64,000 bases of DNA from JALUZX01 sp964561605 (GTDB lineage: Bacteria; Planctomycetota; UBA1135; JALUZX01), in the NCBI GenBank assembly GCA_964561605.1, contig CAZLQD010000025.1, positions 1 through 64,000 on the forward strand, written 5' to 3'. Below the pieces are notes generated by a model. It searched no databases. It was not told the DNA's origin and was given only the letters and a program-made list of their open reading frames with translations. Within the stretch, counting starts at the first letter, position 1; each line of letters begins with the position of its first letter. A program made the translations under genes and the position numbers. Positions 51,194 through 60,049 of the stretch are shown piece by piece.

Positions 51194-51294
51194 GCAGGAA
51201 GAGGGGAATTTCCTCTCCTTTCCCCCGGGGAGACCGGCCTTCCACCCAGGGGGGGCCTTCCGGCACCGGGGGGGGAGGGAGGGATCCTGGTCCC

Positions 51295-52773
51295 CTATTT
51301 CTTCACGAGCCGGATGTTCCGCAGGCACCACCGGAGTTCGGGGCCCAGGAGCTGGGCGTCCTCCTTGCGGATTTTGAGGAGGACCTCCAGGGTGACCTGG
51401 CCGGCGGAGAAGAAGTACTCCTGGTAGATGGTCCTGGCCCGGATCCAGGCCCGCTTGGTGACTCCCGATTGAACACCCAGGGAATAAGGCAAGGGGGTCA
51501 CAGGCTTGAAACGGAGCCCCCTCTTGCGTGCCCCTGGGCCGTAGCAGAGCTTGCTCACCAGGGAGGCGATCCCACCTTTGCTGTCCCCCCTTGAGCCCTT
51601 TCCCGTCACGCCGGAACGCCTGGGGGTGGTTCCATACCAGTAGAAGAGATCGGGCCCGAACCAGTAGAGGACGATGGCCGGGCCTTTTCCGCCCCTTCTC
51701 AAGGCGATGGCCGTATTGCGCCAGCGCACAAGGTCTCCCGGCGGGCGGCGGCTCGGGACCCACCCTTTGGAGAAGGGGATCATCACCTGGATCCTGAGCT
51801 TTCCGCCGTAGACCTTGCCGGGCCGGGTGCCCTCCTTCCTGTAGGCCCGGAAGCCGGGCGCCCAGGATGCGTGGCCCCACATCCGGGGGAGGGGAATGAG
51901 TACCCGGTGTTGCTTGACCAGGGAGAGGCCCGGGTCCTTCCGCTTGGGAATGGCCCGGAAGGCCTTGTAGAAGAGGTCCAGGCACTGGGTCCAGGTCTTC
52001 CGGTCCTTGCGGGCCGGGTCCTTTCCGATCACGGGAAAGAGGAGGTCCAGGCTCTTCTGGGCGGAAGAGCGGAAGAGTCCCTTGGCCAGGGGATAGATGA
52101 GGTTGGGATCGGAAGGGTTCTCCCGGATCTTGTCCTGCAGGTAGGTGAAGGCCTCCTTGGGCCGGTTCAGGGCCAGAAGGGCCTCGCCCAGGGCGTCCCT
52201 GGTCCTCCGCCTCTCTCCGGGAGAGATGGGAAGTTCCAGGAGCTCCCTGGCGTAACGGACCACTTCCATGGTGTGGCGCAATTTCCGGCAAAGAGGAAGG
52301 AGGAGGAGATCCACCTCCTTCAAGGCCTCCCGCTTCCTCTCTCCCTCCATGCCGAGGGCGTACATGTGGGCCGCTTGAAGGGCCTCCAGGGCGGCGAGTT
52401 CTTCGGGGGAGTGGGACGCAGGCCGGCCTTCCAGGATCACCTTGCCCAGCTCCAGGGCGGTCCGGAAGGAGAGGTCGATCTTCTCGTGCTTCAAGGAGGA
52501 CGGGATGGCCCCCTGGAGGATCTTCAAGGCCCCTTTCAGTCCAAGTTTGGCTTGTTCCCGGGATCTTCCCGGCGAGGTGGCCAGGGCGAAGAACCTCCGG
52601 GCCGCCTCCAGGGCGGTCTCTCCCTTGGGTTTGGGGCCCTTTTCCAGGAGGGTGAGGGCCTGGGTGAGGTCGCTCCTCTGGAGGGCCCGGAAGAGGGGGG
52701 CCAGCTTGTCCTGGGCCTGGGAAGGAGCTAGGAGGAGGAAAGCGGGAAGAAGGGTTCTCCAAACGATACCCAT
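51295..52773 (-). CDS. Secreted alpha-helical repeat protein
   Basis: The 492-aa protein starts at the ATG at 52773, with AGGAG six bases upstream; the frame stays open for almost 200 codons further but without translation signals. The signal peptide MGIVWRTLLPAFLLLAPSQA is followed by QDKLAPLF. Residues about 20-280 are helical repeats of TPR/SEL1-like character (FRALQRSDLTQALTLLEKGP, DALGEALLALNRPKEAFTYL, YPLAKGLFRSSAQKSLDLLF). The C-terminal 200 residues are a basic, Trp/Tyr-rich beta region (LYWFGPDLFYWYGTTPRRSG, TIYQEYFFSAGQVTLEVLLK). No known enzyme domain was recognised. Presumably periplasmic. Confidence 0.68.
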   Translation of the reverse strand: MGIVWRTLLPAFLLLAPSQAQDKLAPLFRALQRSDLTQALTLLEKGPKPKGETALEAARRFFALATSPGRSREQAKLGLKGALKILQGAIPSSLKHEKIDLSFRTALELGKVILEGRPASHSPEELAALEALQAAHMYALGMEGERKREALKEVDLLLLPLCRKLRHTMEVVRYARELLELPISPGERRRTRDALGEALLALNRPKEAFTYLQDKIRENPSDPNLIYPLAKGLFRSSAQKSLDLLFPVIGKDPARKDRKTWTQCLDLFYKAFRAIPKRKDPGLSLVKQHRVLIPLPRMWGHASWAPGFRAYRKEGTRPGKVYGGKLRIQVMIPFSKGWVPSRRPPGDLVRWRNTAIALRRGGKGPAIVLYWFGPDLFYWYGTTPRRSGVTGKGSRGDSKGGIASLVSKLCYGPGARKRGLRFKPVTPLPYSLGVQSGVTKRAWIRARTIYQEYFFSAGQVTLEVLLKIRKEDAQLLGPELRWCLRNIRLVKK

Positions 52774-52905
52774 GGGCGCTCCTGGTCTCGGCTTCGGGGG
52801 TCGGTCCATCCTACCAGACGGTGGAGGCGCCTTCGAGGAGGGGAGATTTGCCGGGAAGCCTCCGTACATGTAGAAACCCTGCCGGAACGGAAAGAAAGGA
52901 ACCAG

Positions 52906-53331
52906 GTGAGACCAGGAAGATCCAAGACCGCCCCCGATCCCCGGACCCTCGTCCCGGCCCGGGCCCTTCCCTTCCGCCTCAACGGGGAGGGACGGGTGGA
53001 AATCCTCCTTCCCCGCTACGGGGACTCCTGGTTCGGAAGGCTCTGCGCCAAGGTCCTGGGAAGGCCCCATATCGTTCTCCCCCTGGACGAGCGGGGCTCG
53101 GCCTTCTGGGAGCTTTGCGACGGCACGCGGACCTTCGAGAGGATCGCCGCCGAGCTGGAGGAGCGCTTCGGAAGCGCCGTGGCCCCGGCCTTGGACAGGG
53201 GATACCTCTTCCTGGACTTGCTTCTCAGGAAAGGTTGTCTCAGGTTGCTCAAGGAACCCTTGGACTCTCCCCTGGAGGAAGGAGGGGGGACGCCTGCCGG
53301 CCCGGACCCTGCTTCGGGGCGGAAAGCCTAG
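52906..53331 (+). CDS. PqqD-like small protein
   Basis: The 141-aa protein starts at the GTG at 52906 behind AAGGAA. Residues about 25-110 match the PqqD fold, a small winged-helix domain that recognises peptide or protein substrates for modifying enzymes: VEILLPRYGDSWFGRLCAKV, HIVLPLDERGSAFWELCDGT and RTFERIAAELEERFG followed by LLRKGCLRLL. The D-x-x-G-x-x-x-W-x-L-x-D-G-x-x-T pattern is characteristic. No radical-SAM or peptide-precursor gene is adjacent. It lies 52 bases before a FabL-type reductase on the same strand. In many non-PQQ organisms such stand-alone PqqD-like proteins are of unknown function. Confidence 0.7.
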   Translation: MRPGRSKTAPDPRTLVPARALPFRLNGEGRVEILLPRYGDSWFGRLCAKVLGRPHIVLPLDERGSAFWELCDGTRTFERIAAELEERFGSAVAPALDRGYLFLDLLLRKGCLRLLKEPLDSPLEEGGGTPAGPDPASGRKA

Positions 53332-53383
53332 GGCACACCCTTTCACGCTGACCATCGATCCGGAGCGATACGGAGGAGACGAG

Positions 53384-54151
53384 ATGACGAAGGACCTGGA
53401 TTTTCAAGGCCGCTACGCCCTGGTGACGGGCGGTTCCCGGGGGATCGGAAGGGCCATCGCCCTGGAGCTGGCCTCCCGCGGGGTGAACGTGGCCATCAAC
53501 TACCTGAGGAACAAGCAGGCCGCCCAGGAGACGGCCCGGGCCATCGAGGAGCGGGGTAGCCGGGCTCTCCTGCTCAAGGGAAACGTGGCCGAAAGGGATA
53601 ACCTGGACCGGCTCTTCGACGTGATCGGCGCGGAGTTCGGCAGGCTGGACATCCTGGTGAGCAACGCCGCATCGGGGATCCTGAAATCCGCCCTGGAGCT
53701 TACGGAGCGCCACTGGCACTGGACCATGGACATCAACGCAGGAGCCCTCCTGGGCCTGGTCCAGAAGGCGGTGCCCTTGATGAAACCCCAAGAGGGGGGA
53801 TGGGTGGTGGCCGTCTCCAGCCTGGGGGCCGTCCGGGCCATTCCCCACTACGCCGCCGTTGGGGCCTCCAAGGCGGCCCTGGAATCCCTGGTGCGCCACC
53901 TGGCCCTGGAACTTGCGCCCAAGGGGATCCATGTGAACGCCATCTCGGCGGGCGTGGTGGAGACGGACGCCCTCAAGTTCTTCCCCGAGCGGGATGCCAT
54001 CCTCGAGAACTCCCGGAAGCGGACCCCCGCCGGGAGGCTCACCACCCCCGAGGACGTGGCCCGGGCGGTGCTCTTCCTTTGCTCTCCCATGGCGGACATG
54101 ATCCACGGCCAGACCCTGGTGGTGGACGGAGGGTATTCCATCCTGGCCTGA
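53384..54151 (+). CDS. fabL: Enoyl-ACP reductase III-type short-chain dehydrogenase
   Basis: The 255-aa SDR has NAD(P) motif TGGSRGIGRAIALELASRG (residues 16-34), the N-x-A-S motif as SNAASG, Ser at VVAVSSLGAV and the catalytic pair in HYAAVGASKAALESLVRHLA. The C-terminal block GVVETDALKFFPERDAILEN followed by RTPAGRLTTPEDVARAVLFL CSPMADMIHGQTLVVDGGYS is a close match to FabL (enoyl-ACP reductase III) of Bacillus type, which reduces the enoyl-ACP double bond in fatty acid elongation using NADPH. GGAGGAGAC lies before the ATG. A general SDR function remains possible. Confidence 0.83.
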   Translation: MTKDLDFQGRYALVTGGSRGIGRAIALELASRGVNVAINYLRNKQAAQETARAIEERGSRALLLKGNVAERDNLDRLFDVIGAEFGRLDILVSNAASGILKSALELTERHWHWTMDINAGALLGLVQKAVPLMKPQEGGWVVAVSSLGAVRAIPHYAAVGASKAALESLVRHLALELAPKGIHVNAISAGVVETDALKFFPERDAILENSRKRTPAGRLTTPEDVARAVLFLCSPMADMIHGQTLVVDGGYSILA

Positions 54152-54160
54152 GGCGGTTCC

Positions 54161-55798
54161 TTGTCCATCCTGTCCACTCCCTTCGGCCCGGCCCGGTTGG
54201 AGGAGGGTTTCCTCCTCCGGGTCCGTTCCGATTCCGGCCGGGCCGCCTGCTGGGCCGTCGGATGGTGGCAGGGGCGCAAGGCCGGTGTGGCCGTGGTCCT
54301 GGGCCTGGCCAGGGCGGAAGGCAAGGCGTCGCTCCTCCAGGAGGGCTGTGGGGAGATCCGGAACGACTCTCTCTGCGCCTCCCTGGGGGTGGCCAGGGAG
54401 GCCGGGAGGAAGCTCGGCCGGGCGCCGGCCCTCTTTCGGAAGCTCTGGGAGGCTTACGCGGAGGGCCTCCGGGAGGGCCTTGGAGGATACGCTCCCGTGA
54501 CTCCTGCGAACCTGGCCGCCTGGGACCTACTGGTGGCCTCCCTCCCCGAGGCGGAGCGGCTCTACGGCGACCCGCCCTCCCGGGGCGGGTCCAACGCCGC
54601 CGCCTTCGGGGCGGCCCGGACCCGGAGGGGAGGCTCCCTGCTTTGGCTGGACCCCCACGTCCCCCTGGCTCCGAGGGGGGATCTCCACCTCCACAGGCTG
54701 GTGATACGCTCTCCCGATTACGAGGCCTGCGGGCTGGCCAGGGCGGGTTCGCCCTTCGTGCTGGTCGGATCGGCTCCCCGGATCGCCTGGACTCTTTGTT
54801 CCTCCTGGCTGGAGACGGTGGAGGAGCGCCTCCGGCCCGGCGGGAGGGGGAGGTGGTGGAAGCCTCCCGGTGAGAGCCGGTCCCTTCGGCCCGCCTTCCT
54901 TCGCTGCCCCCTTCCCTCGGAGTGGGCCTTCCGGGCGGCCCGTTCCCGGTCGGCCCCGGCCCTGGCCCGCTCCACCTCGCTGGCTCCTCCCCTGGCCCAT
55001 ACCCACATGGTGGCGGCCGACGGCCGTGGAAGGATCGCCTGGTGCCTCGGGGCGGCCCTGGGCCGGGGCCGGGGAGGACCTGTGGACCTGGGCGGAAGGG
55101 ATGGATACCTGGTGCAGTGCAACGCATCTCCCTCCTACCTCCGGCCGGGAAGGAGGAAGTCCCTCCTCCGGAATCCTTTCCCGGAGAAAGGGGGGGAGGA
55201 CGCCTCGTGGCGCCATGTCCGGGCCGGGAAGATCCTGGAGGATCTCCTGGAGAAGAAGGGCGGGATCGGCCCCTCCGACCTGGTGGGGCCGGCCCTGGAC
55301 ACCTGCGACCCGGCGGCTCTCCGCCTGGTCCGGGCCGCCCTGGAAGCCGGCGTCCCCCGGGAGTTTCGAAAAACCCTGGAGCGGTTCCGGGGAGGGGCGG
55401 GGGCAGGGAGTCGCCGGGCCTCACTGGCCTACCTCCTGGAGGGAGCCCTCCTGGAGGTGCGACCCGACCTGGCCGGGGTGTTGCACCTGGCGGGAGCCAT
55501 GGAGGCCGCCCTGGCCGGCCTGGAGGGCTCCCTCCTCTCCCTGTGCGCCCGGAGGGCCCTTGCCCGGTGGAGGAGGCTTGGAAGGCCCGCCTGGGGCAGG
55601 CTCCACGGAGGGCGGCCCGGGAGCGCCGACACCCTCCTCGCCCGGGGAGGATCACCCTGGGGACCCGAAACCTTCGGGGCCGGCGAGGGGAGTCTCTGTC
55701 CCATGGTGGTCCGTCTCACCCCGGCGGGAAGCAGGGCGGTCTTCTTGGATTCCGGGAGAAGGAAGGCCGGGCCGGCGGTCTCTCTTCCCGCTTCCTAG
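54161..55798 (+). CDS. Divergent penicillin-acylase-family (Ntn hydrolase) protein
   Basis: The start is the TTG at 54161, ten bases after the fabL stop, with GAGGCGG before it. Product 545 aa. The central SRGGSNAAAFGAARTRRGGS, LLWLDPHVPL and GLARAGSPFVLVGSAPRIAW correspond to the S45 penicillin-amidase pattern G-S-N-N-W ... L-L-A-N-D-P-H-L ... P-G-x-P-x-x-x-x-G-H-N-x-x-I-A-W. The catalytic Ser (about residue 142) would become the N-terminal nucleophile after self-cleavage. Later DGYLVQCNASPSYL resembles the G-x-x-x-N-A-N-x-x-P block. It lacks a clear signal peptide and is shorter than typical acylases (about 700-800). Amide hydrolysis is inferred; substrate unknown. Confidence 0.6.
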   Translation: MSILSTPFGPARLEEGFLLRVRSDSGRAACWAVGWWQGRKAGVAVVLGLARAEGKASLLQEGCGEIRNDSLCASLGVAREAGRKLGRAPALFRKLWEAYAEGLREGLGGYAPVTPANLAAWDLLVASLPEAERLYGDPPSRGGSNAAAFGAARTRRGGSLLWLDPHVPLAPRGDLHLHRLVIRSPDYEACGLARAGSPFVLVGSAPRIAWTLCSSWLETVEERLRPGGRGRWWKPPGESRSLRPAFLRCPLPSEWAFRAARSRSAPALARSTSLAPPLAHTHMVAADGRGRIAWCLGAALGRGRGGPVDLGGRDGYLVQCNASPSYLRPGRRKSLLRNPFPEKGGEDASWRHVRAGKILEDLLEKKGGIGPSDLVGPALDTCDPAALRLVRAALEAGVPREFRKTLERFRGGAGAGSRRASLAYLLEGALLEVRPDLAGVLHLAGAMEAALAGLEGSLLSLCARRALARWRRLGRPAWGRLHGGRPGSADTLLARGGSPWGPETFGAGEGSLCPMVVRLTPAGSRAVFLDSGRRKAGPAVSLPAS

Positions 55799-55822
55799 CG
55801 GGGAATGCGCGGAGCCGGAAGC

Positions 55823-56650
55823 TCAGCGCCGCCGGTTCCGCTCCAGGTATTCGGCCAGGCTCCCGTGGAAGCGGGAGAGCCGCTCGGCGAGGGTCGCCCT
55901 CTTTGCCCCTTTTCCTCTCTTTCTCCCTCCTTCTCCAGGGTCCTCCTCCCGGACCTCCTCTTCCCCCTCTTCCCATCCCCGGGTCCCGTCCTGGAAGGCC
56001 GCGCCCCGCATGCTCGCCTGGAGGGCGGCCTCCATCTCGACCTGCATGGCCTTGAGGCCCACTACGGCCAGGAAGGGCCCGGAGAGAAGGGCCCAGGCCT
56101 GCCAGGCGAAGAGTCCGTAGAAGAAGAGCCCCCCGCAGAGGGCCAGGCCCAGGAGGCCCGAGACGAGGGTGGCCAGGGCCCGGGGGTAACGGAGGGCCAG
56201 GAGGGCCCGGAGAAGCCTGCCTCCGTCCAGGGGCCAGGCGGGAACCAGGTTCAGGCCCCCGAAGAGGAGGTTGATCCGGCCGAAGGTATGGAAGGGTTCG
56301 GCCGGAAAGAGGGCCAGGAGGGCCAGGAGGAGGTTCACCGCCGGGCCCCCGGCGCTCACGGGGATCTCCTTCCAGCCCGCCAGGGGGCCCGGGTCGAGCT
56401 GGGTGAGGCCGCCGAAGAAATGGAGCACCACTCCTCCCACCCGGACCTGGAAGATCCGGGCCGCCACGGCGTGGCCCAGCTCGTGGAGGACCAGGGCCAG
56501 GGGGGCCGAGAAGGCCGCCAGGGCCATGGCCCCCCTCCGGCCGGGAGGGGCGTCCAGGACCATGAGGAAGAGGAGGACCAGGACGGCCGGGAAGGTCCAG
56601 TGGACCCGGATCGGGCCTCCCAGGAGCCTTCCCGGGAGGTGGAACTTCAC
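55823..56650 (-). CDS. Site-2-protease-like M50 zinc metallopeptidase
   Basis: The 275-aa membrane protein starts at the GTG at 56650, which overlaps the stop of the preceding gene (GTGA). The zinc motif is LVLHELGHAVAARIF (HELGH near residue 57), with the third ligand in LVPAWPLDGGRLLRALLA (the N-P-x-x-D-G-G-type motif). Hydrophobic helices surround both. The subfamily includes sporulation SpoIVFB-like and rhomboid-unrelated intramembrane peptidases. No CBS or PDZ domain is present; the C-terminal 75 residues are highly charged (EEGEEEVREEDPGEGGRKRG). It cleaves transmembrane segments of unknown targets. Confidence 0.85.
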   Translation of the reverse strand: MKFHLPGRLLGGPIRVHWTFPAVLVLLFLMVLDAPPGRRGAMALAAFSAPLALVLHELGHAVAARIFQVRVGGVVLHFFGGLTQLDPGPLAGWKEIPVSAGGPAVNLLLALLALFPAEPFHTFGRINLLFGGLNLVPAWPLDGGRLLRALLALRYPRALATLVSGLLGLALCGGLFFYGLFAWQAWALLSGPFLAVVGLKAMQVEMEAALQASMRGAAFQDGTRGWEEGEEEVREEDPGEGGRKRGKGAKRATLAERLSRFHGSLAEYLERNRRR

Positions 56651-57783
56651 GCCGGGGCCTCCCCCAGGGGCAAGAGGTCGGAATAGAGAAGGCGGATCAC
56701 TTCCTTGCCCTCCTCCAGGTCCTTGGGGGTCTTGACCGGGTAGAACCGGTTGTCACGGCCCGTCCTCGGGACCACGAGGTAGGCGCATTTCAGGAAGGCC
56801 GTAAGCTGGCCGATGAGCCTCTCGAACTGGATCACCTCCTCCTTGCCGGCCCGCTTTCTCACGGCGAACCAGTCCAGGGGAAATTCCTGGTCCAGGGCGT
56901 CCACCTCGAAGGTGAAGGTGTTGCAGTTGAACACCTCCACCTGGTCCTGGTCGAATTCGGGCGGGAAGCGGAAGTCCTCCACGACCTGGAGTTTCCCGTC
57001 CACCAGAACGGGACATCCCCCCTTGTCGCCGGGCCACTTGGGCGCCACCTCCACGGTTGCCTCCACGGCCTGTTCCAGGTGGATTCCCAGGACCACCGGT
57101 TCCACCCGGGCGCCCAGGTTGTCCACGTTGGCCACGAGGAGATGTTCCACACCCCTCGAGCGGAGCCAGTCCAGCCCGCCCCGGGTCCGGATGGCGGGAG
57201 CGAAGTCGCCGTGGCCGGGGCCGTAGAAGGAAGCCGCTCCCCGTTCGTCCCGGAAGACCCGCCCCTCCTTGTCCAGCCGGGGATGCAGGAACTGGGTGAA
57301 GAGGAAGAAATCCTCCCGGGGAAGGCCGAACCAGTTCTTCTCCTCCAGGTGGCGGAGGGTGGCCTCCTCGGTCGCCCAGGAGTTCATGAGGAGGATGGGG
57401 ATCGTGCCGCCGCATTCCCGGGCGACCTTGGCGGTATGCCGGATCTTGAGTTCCAGGAAGGAGACGTCCCCCCATACGGGGACGGTGCCCTTCACGACCC
57501 CGCCGAAGCGGGTGGCCATCCCGCCGTTGAGGATCACGATGGCCAGCTTGCCGCGGCGGATCTCCTCCCGGCCCTTCTCGTCGGCCCTCTTCCACTCCTC
57601 GGTGTCCCTCTTCGGAAAGGGGAGGAGAGCCTCGGAGGGGGGCGGCTCGATCTTGCCCTTCTCCAGGCCGGACTCAGGGGAAAGAGACCCTTCGAGCCAC
57701 TTCCTGCGCAGGTCCATGAAAAGGGCCGCGTCGAACCCGTAGCGCTCCAGGATCTCCCTGTCTTCGGACCTGAGTTCCTCCAC
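56647..57783 (-). CDS. UDP-sugar pyrophosphorylase family nucleotidyltransferase
   Basis: The preferred start is the GTG at 57783 (VEELRSEDREILERYG), with AGGAG ten bases upstream, giving 378 aa; an ATG at 57915 would extend it but overlaps the divergent recG start. The eukaryote-like UGPase fold is seen in AIVILNGGMATRFGGVVKGT (nucleotide-binding loop with the conserved Lys), ILLMNSWATEEATLRHLEE, FTQFLHPRLDKEG, PGHGDFAPAI, LLVANVDNLGARVEP, and ELVQ-like EVFNCNTFTFEVD. It transfers UMP from UTP to a sugar-1-phosphate (glucose or N-acetylhexosamine); the exact sugar is not determined. Coupled to the M50 peptidase gene downstream. Confidence 0.8.
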   Translation of the reverse strand: MEELRSEDREILERYGFDAALFMDLRRKWLEGSLSPESGLEKGKIEPPPSEALLPFPKRDTEEWKRADEKGREEIRRGKLAIVILNGGMATRFGGVVKGTVPVWGDVSFLELKIRHTAKVARECGGTIPILLMNSWATEEATLRHLEEKNWFGLPREDFFLFTQFLHPRLDKEGRVFRDERGAASFYGPGHGDFAPAIRTRGGLDWLRSRGVEHLLVANVDNLGARVEPVVLGIHLEQAVEATVEVAPKWPGDKGGCPVLVDGKLQVVEDFRFPPEFDQDQVEVFNCNTFTFEVDALDQEFPLDWFAVRKRAGKEEVIQFERLIGQLTAFLKCAYLVVPRTGRDNRFYPVKTPKDLEEGKEVIRLLYSDLLPLGEAPA

Positions 57784-57913
57784 TTGGATTCTTCTCCTGC
57801 TCAAAGGTTTTTGCGAGGATGCCCCTCCCGGTTCCCGGGAGAGGGAAGGGCAAGAAGATACCCCCTTTTCTTCCCTTCCAGAAGGAGGGGGACCTTTACA
57901 AGGAAGAGCGGCC

Positions 57914-59959
57914 ATGGGGCAAGAGGGAAAACCGAAGGGTGCCGGGACCGGCCAGGTGGGGGGCTGGGAGCCTTCCACCCCCGTCCAGGCCCTGCCCGGC
58001 GTTGGGCCCGGCCGGGCCAAGGCCTTCGCCGCCCTGGGTGTCCGAACCCTGGGGGACCTTCTTCTCCTGCTTCCCAGGCGCTACGAGTCCTGGGAGGGCC
58101 TCCAGGATCCTTCCCCCCCCTTCGTGGACAAGAAGGTGGTGATCCAGGGCGTCGTGACGGGAGCCCGGCTCCACCGGACGGGCAGGCGCCGCTCCTTCCT
58201 GAAGGTGCAGGTCCGGGCGGGCCGCAAGGGTATCCCCCTGGAGGTCTTCTTCTTCAACCAGCCCTACCTGACGCCCCAGTTCGTCCAAGGGGGGATCTTC
58301 CGCTTCCAGGGGAAACTGGAGAGGGAAGGGGACCGCTTCCGCCTCAGGGCGCCCAAGTTCGAGCGGATCCAGGAAGGGAAGAAGCCCAGGCTGGCCGCCT
58401 CCGGCAAGGGTGTGGCACCGGTCTATCCCGAGACGGAAGGTCTCCGGTCGGACTTCGTCTCCCGCCTGGTGACCCTCCTCCTCGGAGCGGGCCTTCCCGA
58501 GAGGATGGAGTCCAAGGTCCCGCCCAGGCTGGCCGCCTCCCTGGGACTCCCGGAGCTGGCCCTCTCCTTGAGGCGGTTGCACCGCCCCAAGCCCGGGGAG
58601 GACCTGGAGGAGTACCGGAGGCGCCTGGCCCTGGAAGAGGCCTGGGTGCTCCTGGGGAGGGCCCGCCGGGAGAGGCGGGAGCGGGCCGGGGCCCGCTCTC
58701 CCAGGATCGTGGTGACCCCCTCCCTGGAGAAACGGATCCGTGCCAGGCTTCCCTTCTCCTTCCATCCCGGCCAGGAGGAGGCCTGGGCGGAGATCCGGGC
58801 GGACCTGGCCAAGGGTCGCCCCATGGGGCGGCTCCTCCAGGGGGACGTGGGGTCGGGCAAGACCGCCCTCGCCTTCGCCGCGGCCCTGGCCTGCGTGGCC
58901 CGGGGCTACCAGGCGGCCTTCATGGCTCCCACCCAGGTCCTGGCGGCCCAGCACGCCCGGACCCTGTCGGAGTGGCTCTCCGGCTCCAGGGTGCGCCTGG
59001 CCTTCCTCTCCTCTGGATTGCGCCCATCCGAAAAGCGCGGGATCCTGGCGGGCCTGGCCTCGGGGGAGGTGGACATCGCCGTGGGAACCCACGCCCTGAT
59101 CCAGGAAGGGGTGAGGTTCGCCCGCCTGGGCCTGGCCGTGGTGGACGAACAGCACCGGTTCGGCGTGGAGCAGAGAGCCCGGTTGCGGAAGGGGGCCGAG
59201 AGTCCCCACTTCCTGGTTCTTTCCGCCACGCCCATCCCGAGAACCCTGGCGCTGACCGTCTACGGGGGCCTGGACGTCTCCCGGGTCGTCGGATTTCCGC
59301 CCGGACGAAAACCTGTGGAGACGCGCGTCCTGGAGGGGGCGGGCCTGGAGGAGACCTTTCCCTTCGTGGAGAAGGCCCTGGAGGAGGGGGGGCGGGCCTT
59401 CTTCGTCTTCCCCAGGATCGGCTCCCCCTCCCAGGAGGGGTCCTTGCTCCGGGGGGTGGAGATCCTCCGCAGGAGATTCGGGGCGGGCCGGGTGGGCCTG
59501 GCCCACGGAGAGCAGGGCGAAGAGGAGCGGGAGAAGGTCTTCCGGGCCTTCCGGGAGGGGAAGGCGCCCCTCCTGGCGGCCACGACGGTGGTGGAAGTGG
59601 GCCTGGACGTGCCCCAAGCCACTCTCATGGTCGTGTCCGGGGCCGAGTCCTTCGGTCTCTCCACCCTCCACCAGCTTCGTGGAAGGGTGGGAAGGGGGGA
59701 GAAGGGCGGACTCTTCCTGCTCCTGGCTCCCGGGGGAAACCTGGAGGCCGCCGAGAGACTCCGGTTCCTGGAACGGGAAAGGGACGGCTTCCGTGTGGCC
59801 GAGGAGGACCTCCGCAGGCGCGGCCCCGGCGAGGCGGCCGGGGTGAGGCAACACGGCACGGGCTCCTTCCGGGCCCTCAGCCCCCTCCAGGACCTGGATC
59901 TCCTGGAGGCGGTGCGGAAGGTCCAGGGGTGGAGGGGAGGCCTGGAGGTGGAACCCTGA
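57914..59959 (+). CDS. recG: ATP-dependent DNA helicase RecG
   Basis: The 681-aa protein has the RecG order: N-terminal helix-hairpin-like PVQALPGVGPGRAKAFAALG, wedge/OB domain (VVIQGVVTGARLHRTGRRRS FLKVQV, FFFNQPYLTPQF), and the superfamily 2 motor. Motif I is LLQGDVGSGKTALAF, motif Ia APTQVLAAQHA, motif II VVDEQHRFGVEQR (DEQH), motif III LSATPIPRTLALTVYG, motif V ATTVVEVGLDVPQATLMVV, motif VI QLRGRVGRGEK, then the RecG-type RRRGPGEAAGVRQHGTGSF. Length is near E. coli RecG (693). It regresses stalled replication forks and processes Holliday junctions. It is divergent from the pyrophosphorylase gene. Confidence 0.95.
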   Translation: MGQEGKPKGAGTGQVGGWEPSTPVQALPGVGPGRAKAFAALGVRTLGDLLLLLPRRYESWEGLQDPSPPFVDKKVVIQGVVTGARLHRTGRRRSFLKVQVRAGRKGIPLEVFFFNQPYLTPQFVQGGIFRFQGKLEREGDRFRLRAPKFERIQEGKKPRLAASGKGVAPVYPETEGLRSDFVSRLVTLLLGAGLPERMESKVPPRLAASLGLPELALSLRRLHRPKPGEDLEEYRRRLALEEAWVLLGRARRERRERAGARSPRIVVTPSLEKRIRARLPFSFHPGQEEAWAEIRADLAKGRPMGRLLQGDVGSGKTALAFAAALACVARGYQAAFMAPTQVLAAQHARTLSEWLSGSRVRLAFLSSGLRPSEKRGILAGLASGEVDIAVGTHALIQEGVRFARLGLAVVDEQHRFGVEQRARLRKGAESPHFLVLSATPIPRTLALTVYGGLDVSRVVGFPPGRKPVETRVLEGAGLEETFPFVEKALEEGGRAFFVFPRIGSPSQEGSLLRGVEILRRRFGAGRVGLAHGEQGEEEREKVFRAFREGKAPLLAATTVVEVGLDVPQATLMVVSGAESFGLSTLHQLRGRVGRGEKGGLFLLLAPGGNLEAAERLRFLERERDGFRVAEEDLRRRGPGEAAGVRQHGTGSFRALSPLQDLDLLEAVRKVQGWRGGLEVEP

Positions 59960-60049
59960 GGCGCCCTCCTTGCTCCTTTCCGGGCGGGTGGGCTTCAATG
60001 GGACCGGGCCGGGGGGCGGAGGGAGGCTCGAGACGGGAGCAGGTGCCTC

